A DNA stretch of 60,758 nt. Origin: Zygnema cylindricum (Eukaryota; Streptophyta; Zygnematophyceae; Zygnematales; Zygnemataceae). Within the stretch, counting starts at the first letter, position 1. The number at the start of each line of letters is the position of its first letter. Below the pieces are notes generated by a model. It worked only from the letters and a program-made list of their open reading frames with translations. It was not told where the DNA came from and did not search any database. The position numbers were made by a program, and so were the translations under genes. Positions 21,600 through 33,730 of this stretch are shown one piece after another. The stretch is from assembly GCA_037447655.1 (NCBI GenBank), contig JBBHKE010001961.1, forward strand, positions 1 to 60,758, given 5' to 3'.

Positions 21600-24500
21600 A
21601 AGCACCAGAATTAGTGTTTCCTCTCCACCTTTTTGTTTTTTTTTTTGTTTATTGTGAACTTCTGGTAACGTTTTCCGGTTTTCAGCTTATTTTTGTGAAC
21701 TTTTTCTGTTTTTTGGTGTCTTTTTGTAAGCTTTCTGTGGTTCACGGTGTGTTTTTGTAAACCGTTTTTGTTTTTTCTTTCCACTATTTCAATTGTCGTA
21801 ACATGCATGAATTACATAATACTGAACTTTCTGGAGTTTTTTAATATCTCCTTACTTGGGGTGGCACATTTTTCAGAAACTCGAGTTTTGAACCTAAAAA
21901 TTGTGATTTTTTTGTTCCATTTTTTGTTTAGAGGCAGTGGGGGAAGAATATAAGATTATTAGATTTCTATTTTAAGCGAATTCACAGGCTGTAGAGAATG
22001 GAGTCTCCATTTACTACTCTCCTTCTCACCCAAAATCAAAAATCTGAAATAAAACCAACCCAAATGCATTGTAATAAAATGCGAATTGCATTTTATTTAA
22101 ACGAATGTTACTCTTCCATTCCCTTGTCAATCGACACCTGTCTAAGTAAAAACTGGTCCTAAGAAAAACTGGTGCCTTTTTGCAAGTTTTTTGATCCTTT
22201 CACGGCGATTCCTGCAGATATGTTCTCATTCCATGTTTGCGTTTTGTTTTCCATCGAACATTTTCGTCCCCGTTTAGCAATGAAACGAGTTTTGGGACAT
22301 TGGTTCACAATTGTACTCCCACAAGCTGATAATAATAATAATCATGGAGGAGGAGGAGGAGGATGAGGAGGAGAGGAAAGAGAGAACAGACGTCAATATG
22401 TCCTTGTAGGAGGAAACCTTCTTCTCGAAGGTGCCCCTCCTCCCCCCCCCCCTCCTCCTCCACCTCCTCCTCCACCACCTCCACCTGCCCCTCTTCCAGG
22501 AGCTATATAGCTCCCGCGGTTGTGAATGTGAGGCGTGAAATAGAGGGGAGAGAGGAGGGAGAGGTAGTACAGAGGAAGGGGCCTGGACAAGCGTGGGAGG
22601 AAGTAGGAGGAGGAAATCAAGAAGAGTAAGCTTAAGAAACTCTAGAAACTCTGCTGTGCTCTTAAAAACTCTCAACTCTTAAGAGTTTCTAAAAACAGTA
22701 AAAAACATTAAAGAAGCCTTTGAAAATCTTGAATTCCACATTTTACAAAGCTTTATTCCATTCATGTTTAGTTTTATATTCTCCTCACCTTAATCATGGT
22801 CTCCTCATTCATTTTTTAATCCATTTTTCTTTATCATGTTCATATTTCTCTTCTTTTAAAATATAGTTTCTTGGGTAGTTTTCGGGAAGGCTATATATTT
22901 AAAGCTGGAAAGAGTTGTCTCTATACCCAAAAGTAGAGCTATTTGAATACATTTTTCAGGTGCCTATTCAAGTTTTGTTCTTTAGATGTCCACGTTCTTT
23001 AATTGTAATTTCTGTACTGCGTCTTTCCCTTTCTTCCTCCGCACAAAGATCTTAGTTTTAACTCTTTTTAGCTTTTTTTAAACTACTTTTTTTATAACAC
23101 GGAATTGTAAAAGGGAATGAATGCACACCCCTTACATTGATTGTGTTGTACTTTGTGTCCTTTTTAGCTTTTTTTTTATAATCCGCACTAATTATGGTGA
23201 TTGCGGTGTATTTGTTTGATTTTTTGGCATTTTTGGATAATTGCAGGTGGTAGTGGTACCGGTTCTAATCGGTCTTTTATTCAAACTTTTAGTAGTTGTT
23301 TTTCATCGAGTCCTGATCGACTAAAGTCCCGTTTTTCTTCTCTACCAGGATTGGGCTGTAGGATTGTCGTTTCTCAAAATATGGACATGTCTGGTACGTT
23401 AACAACTCCTTTTTTAACAAAACCTAGAAAAAAAACCTGAATTAATAGCCTCGATTAAACCTTTTAAATATGTGGACGAAAAAATCGTTGTAAGCCTGTC
23501 TATTGGACAACAATGTAACACTCGGATAAGATTCGGTGTACTGTACAGTTCTTGTAAAGTAATCAGTGCAAAAGGGCTGCTTTTTTTAAATGAAAGGGAG
23601 CAAAGGGGACAAAACAACAAAAATAGTTCGTTTTTACATTTTCCACGTGTGAAATAGAAATCACCATTACAGTGGAAAACATCCAGGAGGTTGTTTGAAA
23701 CCAAGAACATATATTTCTGTGAGTGGTGTTTTGCCACAAAACCAATCATTCCCTCGATAAAAATTTCAAACCCATATCGAAAGTGTAAAACTAAGAAGTC
23801 ACTTGTATCTAAAATCATTTTCAATAATCACCATCAGCAATAGTCGTCAATAATCATATCACTAATTTATGATCTTGAGGGTGAGGGGAGAGAGAGACAG
23901 AGGGAAGGATGGGACTACTTGGGTTTCATTGCAGTGAAGGTCTAAGTTTTACGCTGTATTTTAGTGCTAAAGAATTTAAAATATCCGCTATTGACAGTTT
24001 CTTTTCAAATTTCAGTTTTATATTTTGTAGTGATGTACATCGATGGAAATTGCAGACGATATATTGCTTTGTTGGTATATCGTATTATCAAGATTTTGAA
24101 AAGTCGATAGTTGTCTATTCGCCGATAACCATCGACATATCGATAATCGCCGATGCTCAGCCGATGTTTTTTTTCTTCTCACTAAAGGTGCTTGACACTT
24201 TACAGCTAAACGTGTACTGCATAAAATTGAGTACAGTAGGATGCTGTACAAATTCATGAAATGCGAAGTTTTCAAATATGTTTTGCACATTTTCAATGAT
24301 GGTGATCTGTCGGAAAGGGAGACATCCTACAGTTCTAAAGGTGTCGAGCGCACGATTTAAGATTCTAGGAATAGACCATAAGATTATGTATGAACTATTT
24401 GAATCACAAAGTTTTCAATGTTTTTTGTACATTGTCACGGACAAGATTAGTCTGAATGGAAGACATCCTAAAGAAGTTATCAAGTGCACCCTTCAGGTTT

Positions 24501-27000
24501 TTAAGGTTAGATATTGCCTCCCTTCCCTGGAAGTCCTCCATCATCTGTTCGCATCTGCAAATCGAAGAATCAGGGCAGACAATCAGACAATAACACCTCC
24601 TCTCCTCGCCTCTCCTCTCCTCTCTTCTCCTCTCCTCTACTCTCTTCCACCTCCACCTCATCTCTTCTTGTCCTTCCTAAATTAATCTATGACGGTAAAA
24701 TGGACAGCTGCTACCTGCCATTTTAAAAGCTTCACATGAGAGCTTTTTTAATCTGTAAAAACTGAAATGGCGAATCACATTCAATGTCGTCAATGTCGCG
24801 ATTTTTGGGTGTTCAATATATTGATTATTGTTACCCCTCAAAAAGTACAGATTGATAAGCGACAAGGCCTATTGGATGTACATTAGTAGGTTTTTATAAC
24901 CATTTTTACCTGAAAGGTTCTTGATGGTAGTTTTAGTGAAATCGACAAAGGATCCTTGTCTTGTTACGAATAGTTTTTTCAAACTGTTCCAAACTGTTCA
25001 TTATTGCAATACGTGAGTTAGTATTTTTCAGGTTTCTCTTTGCCTTTGTCATTCTCCTAGTCGTTCTTGCCCTAAAAAAACTGTCTCCCTTTGTTTTTCT
25101 GCTCGTTTTGTCATTTTGTCTTTTTCTCTTTTTGTCTTTTTGCAAACGGTAATGATGGGACAGGCGAATCTCATTGCAGACGACAGCCGGCGAGCAAAAT
25201 TGGAGCGTGTAAAAAACGACAGATTCGGACGTTAAACAGTTTATGGGTTTTCCGTGAAATCGTGGCTCCTGTTCTCCGAAATCCCTTTGTGTCCCTTTTG
25301 TGATCGCAAAAGGTATTTTTCCTCTTTTGGGGTTTTCTCTAATTGTGAACTCGGCCGTTTACCGATTCGCTTGGATCGCTCCTCTGGGACTTATTTTCGG
25401 TTTTTACGGTTTGAGAAAACTAAACCGATGGCTTGGAGATCTCCATAATTCTATTAGAGACGACCGGTATTTAGTGGGGAGAAGGTTACATAATTTTAAA
25501 GGGCCTAACAAAGAAAGTTAATAAGGGAGACCGGGGAGGAGTGAAGGGAGGAGTCTAATCCAAGGTCAATAGGTTCGAGGAAAGGGGAAAATAGAGGGAA
25601 AAGGAAAAGTGAGAAAAGGAAAAAGAAAAGAAAAGGAAAAGGATGGCAAAAAAGGAGTGTAGAAGAAGGAGAAAAAAGGAAGAAAAAGGAAAAAGGTGGA
25701 AAAAGAGAAAAGAGGGATAATAGAGTAGTATAGTTTTTGTGCTTTCAATTTGATAATTTGGAGGATTACGGTGGCTCACTATTTTAGGGAAAAAGAAGCC
25801 AAAGAAAAATAGAAATCAAGAGATGTATATTGATGACATAAAAAAAATCGACGTTTTTTGCGAGAGTTCGTAGTTCGCAAAAAGTGTTCTAGTTTTTTTT
25901 TTTTTTTTCTTTTTGAGTATTTACAGCTTTACGAGCCATGATGAGCAAAAGAAAGAATATATCCTTTTCTTGTTTAAAAAAATAAAAAAAGCCTTCAGGT
26001 TTGTAACATTGTGTTCCAAATACTTACAACATTGTTTTCTCTTAGTTTGAGATATAGCAGCGGAATGGCAGTTTTGTTTTTTCTTTTATCTCTATTTTCT
26101 TTCCTTTTTTTCTCTTTCTTTGGTAGATATGTTTATGTTATTTTTCTCTTTTCCAGGTGAAGGTCCACTTTTTTTGTACTGATTTGAAAGTTCTGTTCAC
26201 AGAATTTGATGGAGAAGTGAACGACGACAATGTTTGGGTAGGAGGGAGAGGGAGAGAGAGAGGGAGGGAGAGCGAGGAAGTCTGTTTTTGAACACCTGTC
26301 TTTGACCGTAATCTGAATTAATTCTTTGGGTACTTTTGTATTATTGGAAAAGAGTACCAAAAAATAAAATACTAAAAGAAGAAAAGAGATTGGAGACCGT
26401 TTTTGCTATTGAAGTATTTGTATTTGTCTGCATTCCCAAATTTTGGAATTCCGGTTTCGTTTTGCTTTTCGGCTTTCACTTCCTTTCGATTTTTCCATTT
26501 CTCGGCTTCCCAATTTTTTGTATCGCTTTCAGCCTTGAGGGTTTGTATAAGAGGTGAAAATATGGAACAAATTCCAAAAAAGATTTTTTTGTTTTTGGTT
26601 TTACACTTTCAATTTACTTTCAATGTGAAATGTGATTCTTCCATCTTAACATACGGCTTCGTTAGAAAGTGACGGCGAGTGCTTTCACATCACACTTCTT
26701 AGCAAATGTGATTATGTGTTTTGCAATCTATTGATTGGTTGCTTGTAAAGAAGTTGAGTTTTGGAAATCCTTTCTCGATGGCACAAAAATACGGAATTCA
26801 GTTTCTAAGCGCGCTGTAATCCAAATCATATGCGCATGTAAGGCGCGACCGGAATATGACATTTGGCAAAGTTTGTCCAAAAGTCGCCACGTGGCAAAAA
26901 AGCGCCTAACATAAACAGTGGTTAAAAAACTAAGAAAATGCTAATATTAAATAAAAAAATAAGAAAAATGATAATATGAATATAATATAACAAAAAGAAG
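21600..27000. other. Intergenic or intronic stretch without a confident gene
   Basis: I see no protein family in this stretch. It holds GGA/CCT-rich tracts (22345-22500 and 24595-24665), an A/G tract (25560-25720), T-rich runs, and a TATCG-rich patch at about 24030-24170 related to the element at 21180. A 147-bp splice-bounded Ser/Arg-rich frame at 23247-23393 is treated as a finding. Apparent longer frames at 22274-22675 and 25555-25779 are translations of low-complexity DNA. Confidence 0.5.
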
Positions 27001-27029
27001 GACAAAAATAGTTAAAAAAAAAAAAAAAA

Positions 27030-27190
27030 TCGCCAATCGTTATTAGTGTTAATAACACTAGGTTTGACGCGGCTTTTTCGCCCCATTATCATAAATTAGT
27101 GTTATTAACATCAAAACAGAATTAACGCTAAAATGGAAAGTATTTTATTAGTGTTAACCATTTTATATCACGTTCGTCGAAGTTAGTGTG
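27030..27190. repeat. Palindromic TTAGTGTTAATAAC patch
   Basis: It contains the perfect palindrome TAGTGTTAATAACACTA near 27047 and further TTAGTGTTA units near 27100 and 27158. Similar motifs occur near 31085, 33050-33120 and in the MITE at 21377, which suggests footprints of the same family. Confidence 0.4.
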
Positions 27191-27649
27191 ATGTACGAGA
27201 AGCTAGTTTACGTCTGCGCCTCGCATGTGAGTTAAATTTCAGTACCGATTAGCCGCCGGAAAGCGTGGAACACTACGAAATATAAAGCATAAAATAGCGT
27301 AAATTTTAGAAAAAAAGAAAGATTTTATTATGAAAAACGCGATGGTTAAACCATCAAAGTACAAAACTTGATTGAAAAAGAAAATTGTTCACTACCATTA
27401 AAGGCTAGAATTATAAAACCAAAAGCACGTACAAATAATGTAAAAGCTAACCAACAGTAAGAGTAAAAAAACCAAAGAAAACATAAGAAACAAAAACAAA
27501 CAATAAAACTAAACTACAAAAACACTTAAAACTACACTATACAAAGGTTCTAGATGACAAAAAAGGGTCGTCGGCCCGAAGCCTAAAACAAGTCTACACT
27601 AAAGGTCTAAGGAACAAATATCATCAATGTGCACCGGGTGGCGGGGAGG

Positions 27650-29257
27650 TAAATCTCGCAAGCCTCGACCATCGTTCACCAGCGTGCTTTATGGGATAAG
27701 GGCCGATGCTTGAGATCGTTGAAGGGCAACAGAGATCCGTTGGCGGGAAAAGGCCGACATGAGAGCCGAGGGAGGGCTGCCAGGTCCTCAAGCCTCAAAC
27801 GACCGTCGAGCACAATCACGGATGAAATTGTTGAACGACGAGTCCAAGGTCCCAAATATATCCAAAGTAAACGGTATGAAGTTGTCGGCTGGGTCCCGAT
27901 GAGCGTAATGGCGTTCTTTAGAGGCCGCTGCATCCCGAGCCGCAACACCAGTATGTAATGCCGCACGCGTTGAAACATGGGATCCCGTCAGGTCGGTCAG
28001 ATCTACATCCTACAGTGTTCTCTGTGCGCCTTGCAAAAACACGAGGTCCACGCGAGGGCCGCGCACTACACGAGATTGGGAACGTGGCGGGAGGATATGT
28101 GACACCTCACGTTTTACTGTATACTTGGCTTCACTACCAACCGAGGCGATTGCATCTCGAACAGTATCATGCGCCGTTTTACGTTCTCCACCATGTGAAC
28201 AACGGAGCAAATGGACGCCCTGCTTATCTATAGATTGGCCAAAAACGCAACGAGGCTTACCCAAAAGGGAAGGGTGTGGCAAGCCAAGACTTAGACGGAG
28301 TGCACAAGAAAACTGTTGAGAAGATAAACGAGGTGAGGCAAAAATTGGAATGGCGACGAGCCTAGCCCCAGCACCTGGTCCTGAACAAGAGCGTAGTCGA
28401 GCCCGTGCGTCCGCCGTAGGAAGCGCCTCAAGTAGGTTTTTAAAATCAGCGGCGGCGACCTTATCGGTGATATGTTGTTGCACCTAGGAATGACTACTGG
28501 TGAGGAGGGAAGAGAATGGAGGAACGACATATTGGGCCTCGACTGACAAGAGAAAACGAGTAGACAATAACGATTGTTGAAATGAAAATGATCTTTTGTC
28601 GACGTTAGAGATTGCATGGGCTAAGATAGGATTATCGTCCACCACAAACCTCGAACTAATGATGGATGCCACTAGAGCCCAACTACCCAAGTAAGCGGTC
28701 GGTGCTATGGTCGTTGTGGAACAGAAGCCAAGACCCCCAAAAGGGACGGGTAAAGCGAATTGGCGACGAGCGAGGAGCCTTTTCGGACAATCAATGATAC
28801 CATGCCCGACGAGTTGATGCAAAATCGCAAAGAGACGGTTATCAAAATCCGAAAGTGAGGAAAGGAAAGAAGAACTTGAGGGTAGAGTGCGCGCTAAGTA
28901 CAAAGGACGTTGCGCAAAACAACGAGTTAAAATAGCGAAAGCCACTTGGGAATCAGGCAATTTCGGAAGGTTCTCACATTGGGGAAGGTCGTCCAATAAA
29001 GCATCCGTAGCAAACTGGTGAACAAATTCAGGGGCGCCAATTGGAGAACCCAAAACCCTTAAACCCTCTTGAGGCGTACAAACACGAAAGCCTTTCGGAA
29101 GAGGAAAATTTGGTGGCAGACCAATAGGTGACCACGCAACACATTTAGGGACTTTGACTGACAGGCCTATCCTTGAAAGTTGCTCAAAAAAATAGTGGAA
29201 GGCAGGAACCACCTGGTCTGGTGGACCGATAATATGGTTGTAATCCGCCATCGAAGG
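27650..29257 (-). pseudogene. Non-LTR retrotransposon: RT 3' part and C-terminal nuclease-like domain
   Basis: Minus strand. The longest frame (29350-28484) starts in LTR-derived sequence and from 29257 reads into RT at a degraded YADD region (MADYNHIIG). It continues with GLRVLGSPIG, LPQCENLPKLPD, LTRCFAQRPLYLARTLP and PFGGLGF, motifs of an RT lineage seen in algae and early land plants. After frame changes come HLLRCSHGGER with H-x3-C, AHDTVRDAI, VDLVF, and AASKERHYAHRD with FIPFTLDIFGTL near 27870. This resembles the C-terminal zinc plus restriction-like nuclease of R2-type elements, but one expected Cys is missing. It is frameshifted and dead. Assignment of the nuclease is by motif memory. 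Confidence 0.6.
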
Positions 29258-29783
29258 GATGTCATATCCGGATTCGGTGTCGTAATCTCCGGAGATACCA
29301 CGATCCAATGTAATTTCGCCACGTGTCATCCGTTGTGGCGATGACCACAAACCGCCGAATTCTTCTTTCGCGATCTCGGCGCTAATTCCGGCCGTCCGAT
29401 TGAATTCACATTTGATCGTAGCCGTAATAAATACATGCGCGGTATTTGGTTCGCTTACGAAATTAGTGCGCGGTATTGATTTCTTATCCGTACCGCAATC
29501 CGTACTTTTACACTACCGGTTCTATGTATTCCGTAAACAATTATAGTTTAATGATTTATCCTACGTATTATTATTTAATTAATTATCAAACCATATAGTA
29601 CCTAACACTATTTCTAGTCTTAACGGCTAAGGTTACCGTCTATCGGCAGCTAGCCGTTCGGCAGGTTGCAGCTGCCGAATTTCTTTTTACTTAATAAAAC
29701 CCTACTATATATTTCCCGTAAACCTCAGGATAGCCTAGGTAGCCATGGCTCTAACTTCCTCTCCAATTTCTCAGTGACTATGT
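29258..29783 (-). repeat. Fragment of an H-type LTR (U3)
   Basis: Strongly similar to 41966-42500 of the element H 3' LTR (TCATATCCGGATTCGG, ATCTCCGGAGAT, the tRNA-like block and AGCCATGGCT near 29741). Both LTR ends are absent. It separates the two parts of the non-LTR element. Confidence 0.85.
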
Positions 29784-30045
29784 TGGATGGCTCCCGACGA
29801 TGAGGGGGACAATAACCTGTTGTAGATATTAAAAAGGGATTGGGCATCATAGGTATGGGAGAAGAAATGTGGTTGGGGGGAGTGTTGGAGTCAGAAGGTT
29901 GGGAAGAGGGCGGAGGTGGGGAGGCGGCAGTGGTTATTTGAGGAACAGAAGGGTGAGACTCCCCCGAGAAATTCTGATGCAGTCGCAAACGGGTGGGAGA
30001 TGACGGGGAAGGTGATCGTGTTGCCCGCCGTTTTTGAGGAGCCAT
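29784..30045 (-). pseudogene. Pro/Ser-rich N-terminus, probably of the non-LTR element
   Basis: A frame starting at 30045 (MAPQKRRATRSPSPSSP...) is Pro/Ser-rich for about 90 residues and then runs into the LTR fragment at 29783, where its last residues are LTR-derived. Its position and strand fit the start of the ORF whose RT end lies at 27650-29257. There is no recognisable domain, so this link is an inference. Confidence 0.35.
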
Positions 30046-30316
30046 ACGGAAAGGCTAAAAGAACCAAAATTACCCCAATAAAAGTGGAAATGCGTAACCC
30101 AACACTCGTGTGTGTCTTTCTATAATTGTGGTTGTTTTTTTTTTTTCTTCCTCCTTTTGTTTTCTGGTTTGTCTTTGTCTTAAGGTTTTGTGTTTGGTTG
30201 GTTAACTTGTTGTGTTCACCACTTGGGTGGCCGGGAAGCTACTTTGGCACCACATGTCAAGCGCATTGGTAGGGTGGAAAATTTGAAATTGCCACTAGGG
30301 TGTCCTTTAGGAAGAT
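30046..30316. other. Short non-coding segment upstream of the Pro/Ser-rich frame
   Basis: T-rich and T/G-rich with no recognisable gene. It would be 5' leader if the frame at 30045 belongs to the non-LTR element. Confidence 0.4.
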
Positions 30317-30890
30317 GTCCACACTGTTGAGTAGAGGGACGGAAAAGCAAGTGTGTAAAAACCAAAAAGAAAAAGTAGAAAGGCAACCGAATTTTACAGG
30401 CCGAATCAAGTGAAAAATATAAAACGGAGAGAGCTGATTTGGATATCAATAAAAAGGTCTTGGAAAATCCTTTCTCTTGAGTACCTGCACCCTAAAATTG
30501 GCGGCAGATACAGAAAAAGAAAGCTAAAAAACAATAACAGGCAGGCAAGGCCGAAGATTCAAGAGTTTGGAAAGTGAAAATACCAAAGCGACACTTGGAA
30601 ATATATTATGTCTTTATGGGACGAAGGCAAAGCGTTCCTCTGTTGAGAAGAGGGACGTAAAATTAGGCGTGAAAAAACAAAAAAACGAAAGTAGAAAGGC
30701 GGCCAAATCTGACAGGCCAGATTAGGTAACAAAAAAGGAACGGAAAGAGTTGATTTGGGTATGGATAGAAAGGTATTGGAAAATCCTTTCTTTTGATTAT
30801 CTGCACGCTATGACTGGTGGCAGATAAGGAAAAAAAAAAGCCAAAAAACGATATCAGGTAGCCATGGTCGAAGGTTCGAGAAGGTTAATT
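30317..30890. repeat. Two tandem units of about 313 bp
   Basis: 30320-30580 and 30633-30890 are diverged copies: both contain CTGTTGAG[TA]AGAGGGACG, GAAAGTAGAAAGGC-like, TTGGAAAATCCTTTCT and GGCAGATA blocks in the same order. They lie upstream of the putative start of the non-LTR element and could be promoter monomers. Confidence 0.6.
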
Positions 30891-31148
30891 TTACTCTAAT
30901 TTACATCTTGCATACGATTTCCAAACTGCACAAGTACGTATTTCGGCGAAAGCTGTCAGGATAGTACACCTGAACTTGAAATAGTGTCGATGACAACTTA
31001 GCGTACACCCTACGAAGTCGACACACAAATTGGCGTTAAGTGCCAAATTAATGTTAATGCTTTTTTTTTTTGACACAAAATCACAAATTAGCGTTATTAA
31101 CATTAAATTAGCGGTTACGCTATTTTTTTTTTTACAATAATAACGATT

Positions 31149-31497
31149 AGTTGTGTAGTGTTGTGTATCGGTAGTCTTTTACCGATTTTAGATATGTACT
31201 ATTTTTGGCATATCGATAATCGATACTAATTGGTCTGTGTTTCCTAATTCCTATGTACAGTTCCACATATCGTACTAAAAGAACTGTACGACACCTCGAT
31301 GGCTCGATGTATTTTTTTTTTGAAAATCCCCCCCCTCTTGCGGGGATATATTATTAGCTGTCGATATATCGGATATTCATCGGCGTTATTAAAGTAGACG
31401 ATGTATCGAAATTTATCAGTCCCCTTACCGAGAAAGATAGCCAATATATCTGATGTCGGAATTACAGTACTGCCAATAAGAATATCACCGATACACA
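31149..31497. mobile_element. TATCG-rich element with inverted ends
   Basis: The left end TAGTGTTGTGTATCGG (31149) and right end CCGATACACAACAGTA (to 31497) are inverted copies. The interior is TATCG/CGATA-rich and non-coding. The ends resemble hAT-type termini (TAGTGTTG). I could not find an 8-bp duplication. Confidence 0.55.
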
Positions 31498-31611
31498 ACA
31501 GTACATTTTGTACTTTTTACGGTTTACTTCTAACAGATTCCAAGGATGCTTTACACACGCGTAATGAAATGACATGAATAATCCTTGGGATATTCCGATA
31601 TTGTAAGCAGG

Positions 31612-32600
31612 CTTAGGGTGTGTCCCCATGTGTTCAAGTAAGGGTTTTCTTCCGTCGTTTTCACAGAAAATGGGACTTCCAACGAGAAAATATTACGCCG
31701 TACAAAAAATGGGCAAAAACACAAGTACATTTTGCGTTATCTTGGAACTTGGAAGGTACGGCAAGTTGGCGTTATTATTATCGCGACCCACTTCCAACTC
31801 ATCTTCACACTTGCACTGGAAGCAAATCGCGACCTGATTTTAATCAAAATACTACACTATTGACGAATAGAAAACCTGGATTGCACGCGTCAAACGCTTT
31901 CGAAATTTTTGAACGACGGAGAGTACACACTATTTTTTTCCCTTCTCGTCACGCGCATGTACATACGAAAATGACGAGCATGTACGGAAAAAAAATTGTC
32001 GGGGTCTCGGACCTCCACTTTCATTCATGGGTCCTTTGCAAAAGTTTACGTCGTCCTCCTCTCTCTCCCTCTTTCTCACTCGACCGCTCCTCTTTCTTTC
32101 TTCTATGAATGAAATGAAACAATAATAATATCAAATGAAGGTTTTTTTTTTTTTTTTTGAATGTTTTTGGTCTGAGTTTGATGGCATATCGAAGGATAAA
32201 AGACAAGAAAAAGAAATCGGGAAACCATGGCGGAAAATATACGTACAGATGACGTCACAAGGTAGCATGATTTCGCTATGTCACAAAACCCTAAACATCT
32301 ACAATGTCACAAAAACCTCGACGTCTACAACCGTCGCCGTTTTTGTAGACGTCACCAATTTTAGGAAGTTTCGTAGTCGTCTACATTTCGTTTCGTAGAC
32401 TGTCGCACACTTTGTAGACGTCTACAACTGTCACATATTTGAAGTAATGAAGGCGCAAGTAACATTGACAAAGGAACACTTTGAAAAGTACACCGTAAAA
32501 TCTGCGCTAAAATCCAAAGTAACGTTTCAAAGTTTCGGTTACATGGGAACACGGCCTTACAAATATGTAAATTATTTTAAGGGGCCACGTGCGCATTTAA
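31612..32600. mobile_element. GGGTGTG-ended repeat, copy 3
   Basis: Diverged relative of 48011-48917 and 57870-58740. It shares TAGGGTGTG..CATGTGTT at the left, GTCTCGGACCTC[CG]ACTTTCAT near 32003 and the run of GTCTACAA/GTCAC motifs at about 32240-32440. Non-coding; the open frames here are not conserved between copies. Confidence 0.6.
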
Positions 32601-32699
32601 TGAAACTCGATACCTTAATTTTCGTACTTTATGGAAACCAATAGTCAGCAAATTTTATCAAATTTGAATCACCCAATCGGCTTCAAAGTTACGTTAAGA

Positions 32700-32935
32700 C
32701 CTCTTTTTTCTTTTCTTAATTTTCTTTCTCCCTCACCTCCCTCCCTCCCTCCCTCCCCCGCTCCCTCCCTCCCGTCTCAGTTTCAGTTTTTGTTCCTGTT
32801 CCAGTTCCATTTTCGGTTTGTATGCCCGTTTCAGTTCCAGATCCTATTTCATTTTTTGTGTCAGTCTCAGTTTCTGCTTCAAATTCAGTTTTTGTTTTTT
32901 GTTTCAGTTACTGTTTCATATGTAGTCGACAACTT
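32700..32935. repeat. Low-complexity TC tract and CAGTTT-like repeats
   Basis: CCTCC repeats at 32730-32775 are followed by degenerate six-base units (CAGTTT, CAGTTC) to about 32920. Confidence 0.7.
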
Positions 32936-33162
32936 TTAGAATTAGCGTGGAATAAAAAAGAAAAAAACAGTGACTATTATTAACGGGAATATAAATTAAT
33001 TGTGTACACTGCCCGTCACTGTCACATTTTAACCCATAATCATCCATCGGTAGTTAATAATACTCTTTAGTTAATAACACTATCCCATTCAATTAATAAC
33101 ACTATTTAGTGTTAAGTGACTCAAAATGTGACTTATCGTAGATAACGACTGCATGGTTAATT

Positions 33163-33462
33163 AGACTGTTATAAAATGTTATAAAACACAAATAATTCAC
33201 TGGATGTAATAAAGATGCGAGGTTTACACTTAAACAGATTCTACATTGTTGATCACTATGGACAAATACATAACTTCGGCTCGAAGGAGGTGAAACATTT
33301 TTAGTAAATTAGAAAAAATTAGCCGTAAAAAAACAATAGTTCAGTATCAAACAATCACTAATATATTATATTATCTTACTCAACCTCCCAGAGTGTTTGA
33401 GGCACAAGTTAGTGAGACTAGGTGGATATTGTCAAATTCAAAAATGCCTTGAAGGTTTTAGA
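33163..33462. repeat. 300-bp direct repeat, left copy
   Basis: Nearly identical to 35395-35693 (about six differences seen by eye), at an offset of about 2232 bp. It has no TG/CA ends, primer site or purine tract, so it is not called an LTR. Confidence 0.85.
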
Positions 33463-33530
33463 GTTTTTTTAGGGTTTTTCTAGGGTTCTCTAGGGTTTTT
33501 TGCAGGATATTTTAAGGTTTTGAGGGTTTT
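33452..33530 (+). repeat. Degenerate telomere-like repeats
   Basis: Several variants of TTTTAGGG (TTTTTTTAGGG, TTTTTCTAGGG, TTCTCTAGGG, TTTTAAGG, TTTTGAGGG) begin where the left direct repeat ends. Confidence 0.5.
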
Positions 33531-33730
33531 TTCCATCCGGGATTCATCATCTATACCAATCTCATTCTACAATTTGTACTGAAAAATACAAAAAAATAAA
33601 AAAATAAAATATGCTCCGTAATACACAAGTTAACAGATACAAACAGATCAACCTTTACACAAATGTTTAAACATTAATCGTGAACGCATTTATTAACAAA
33701 AGTTCCAGTACAACAATGTAGCCTGAAACT

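Noticed and set aside
21611-21808. Lys-rich protein frame
   Set aside because: It arises from T-rich DNA read on the other strand and has no family resemblance.
22274-22675. Pro- and Gly-rich small proteins
   Set aside because: GGA/CCT repeats give open frames on both strands; no conserved motif.
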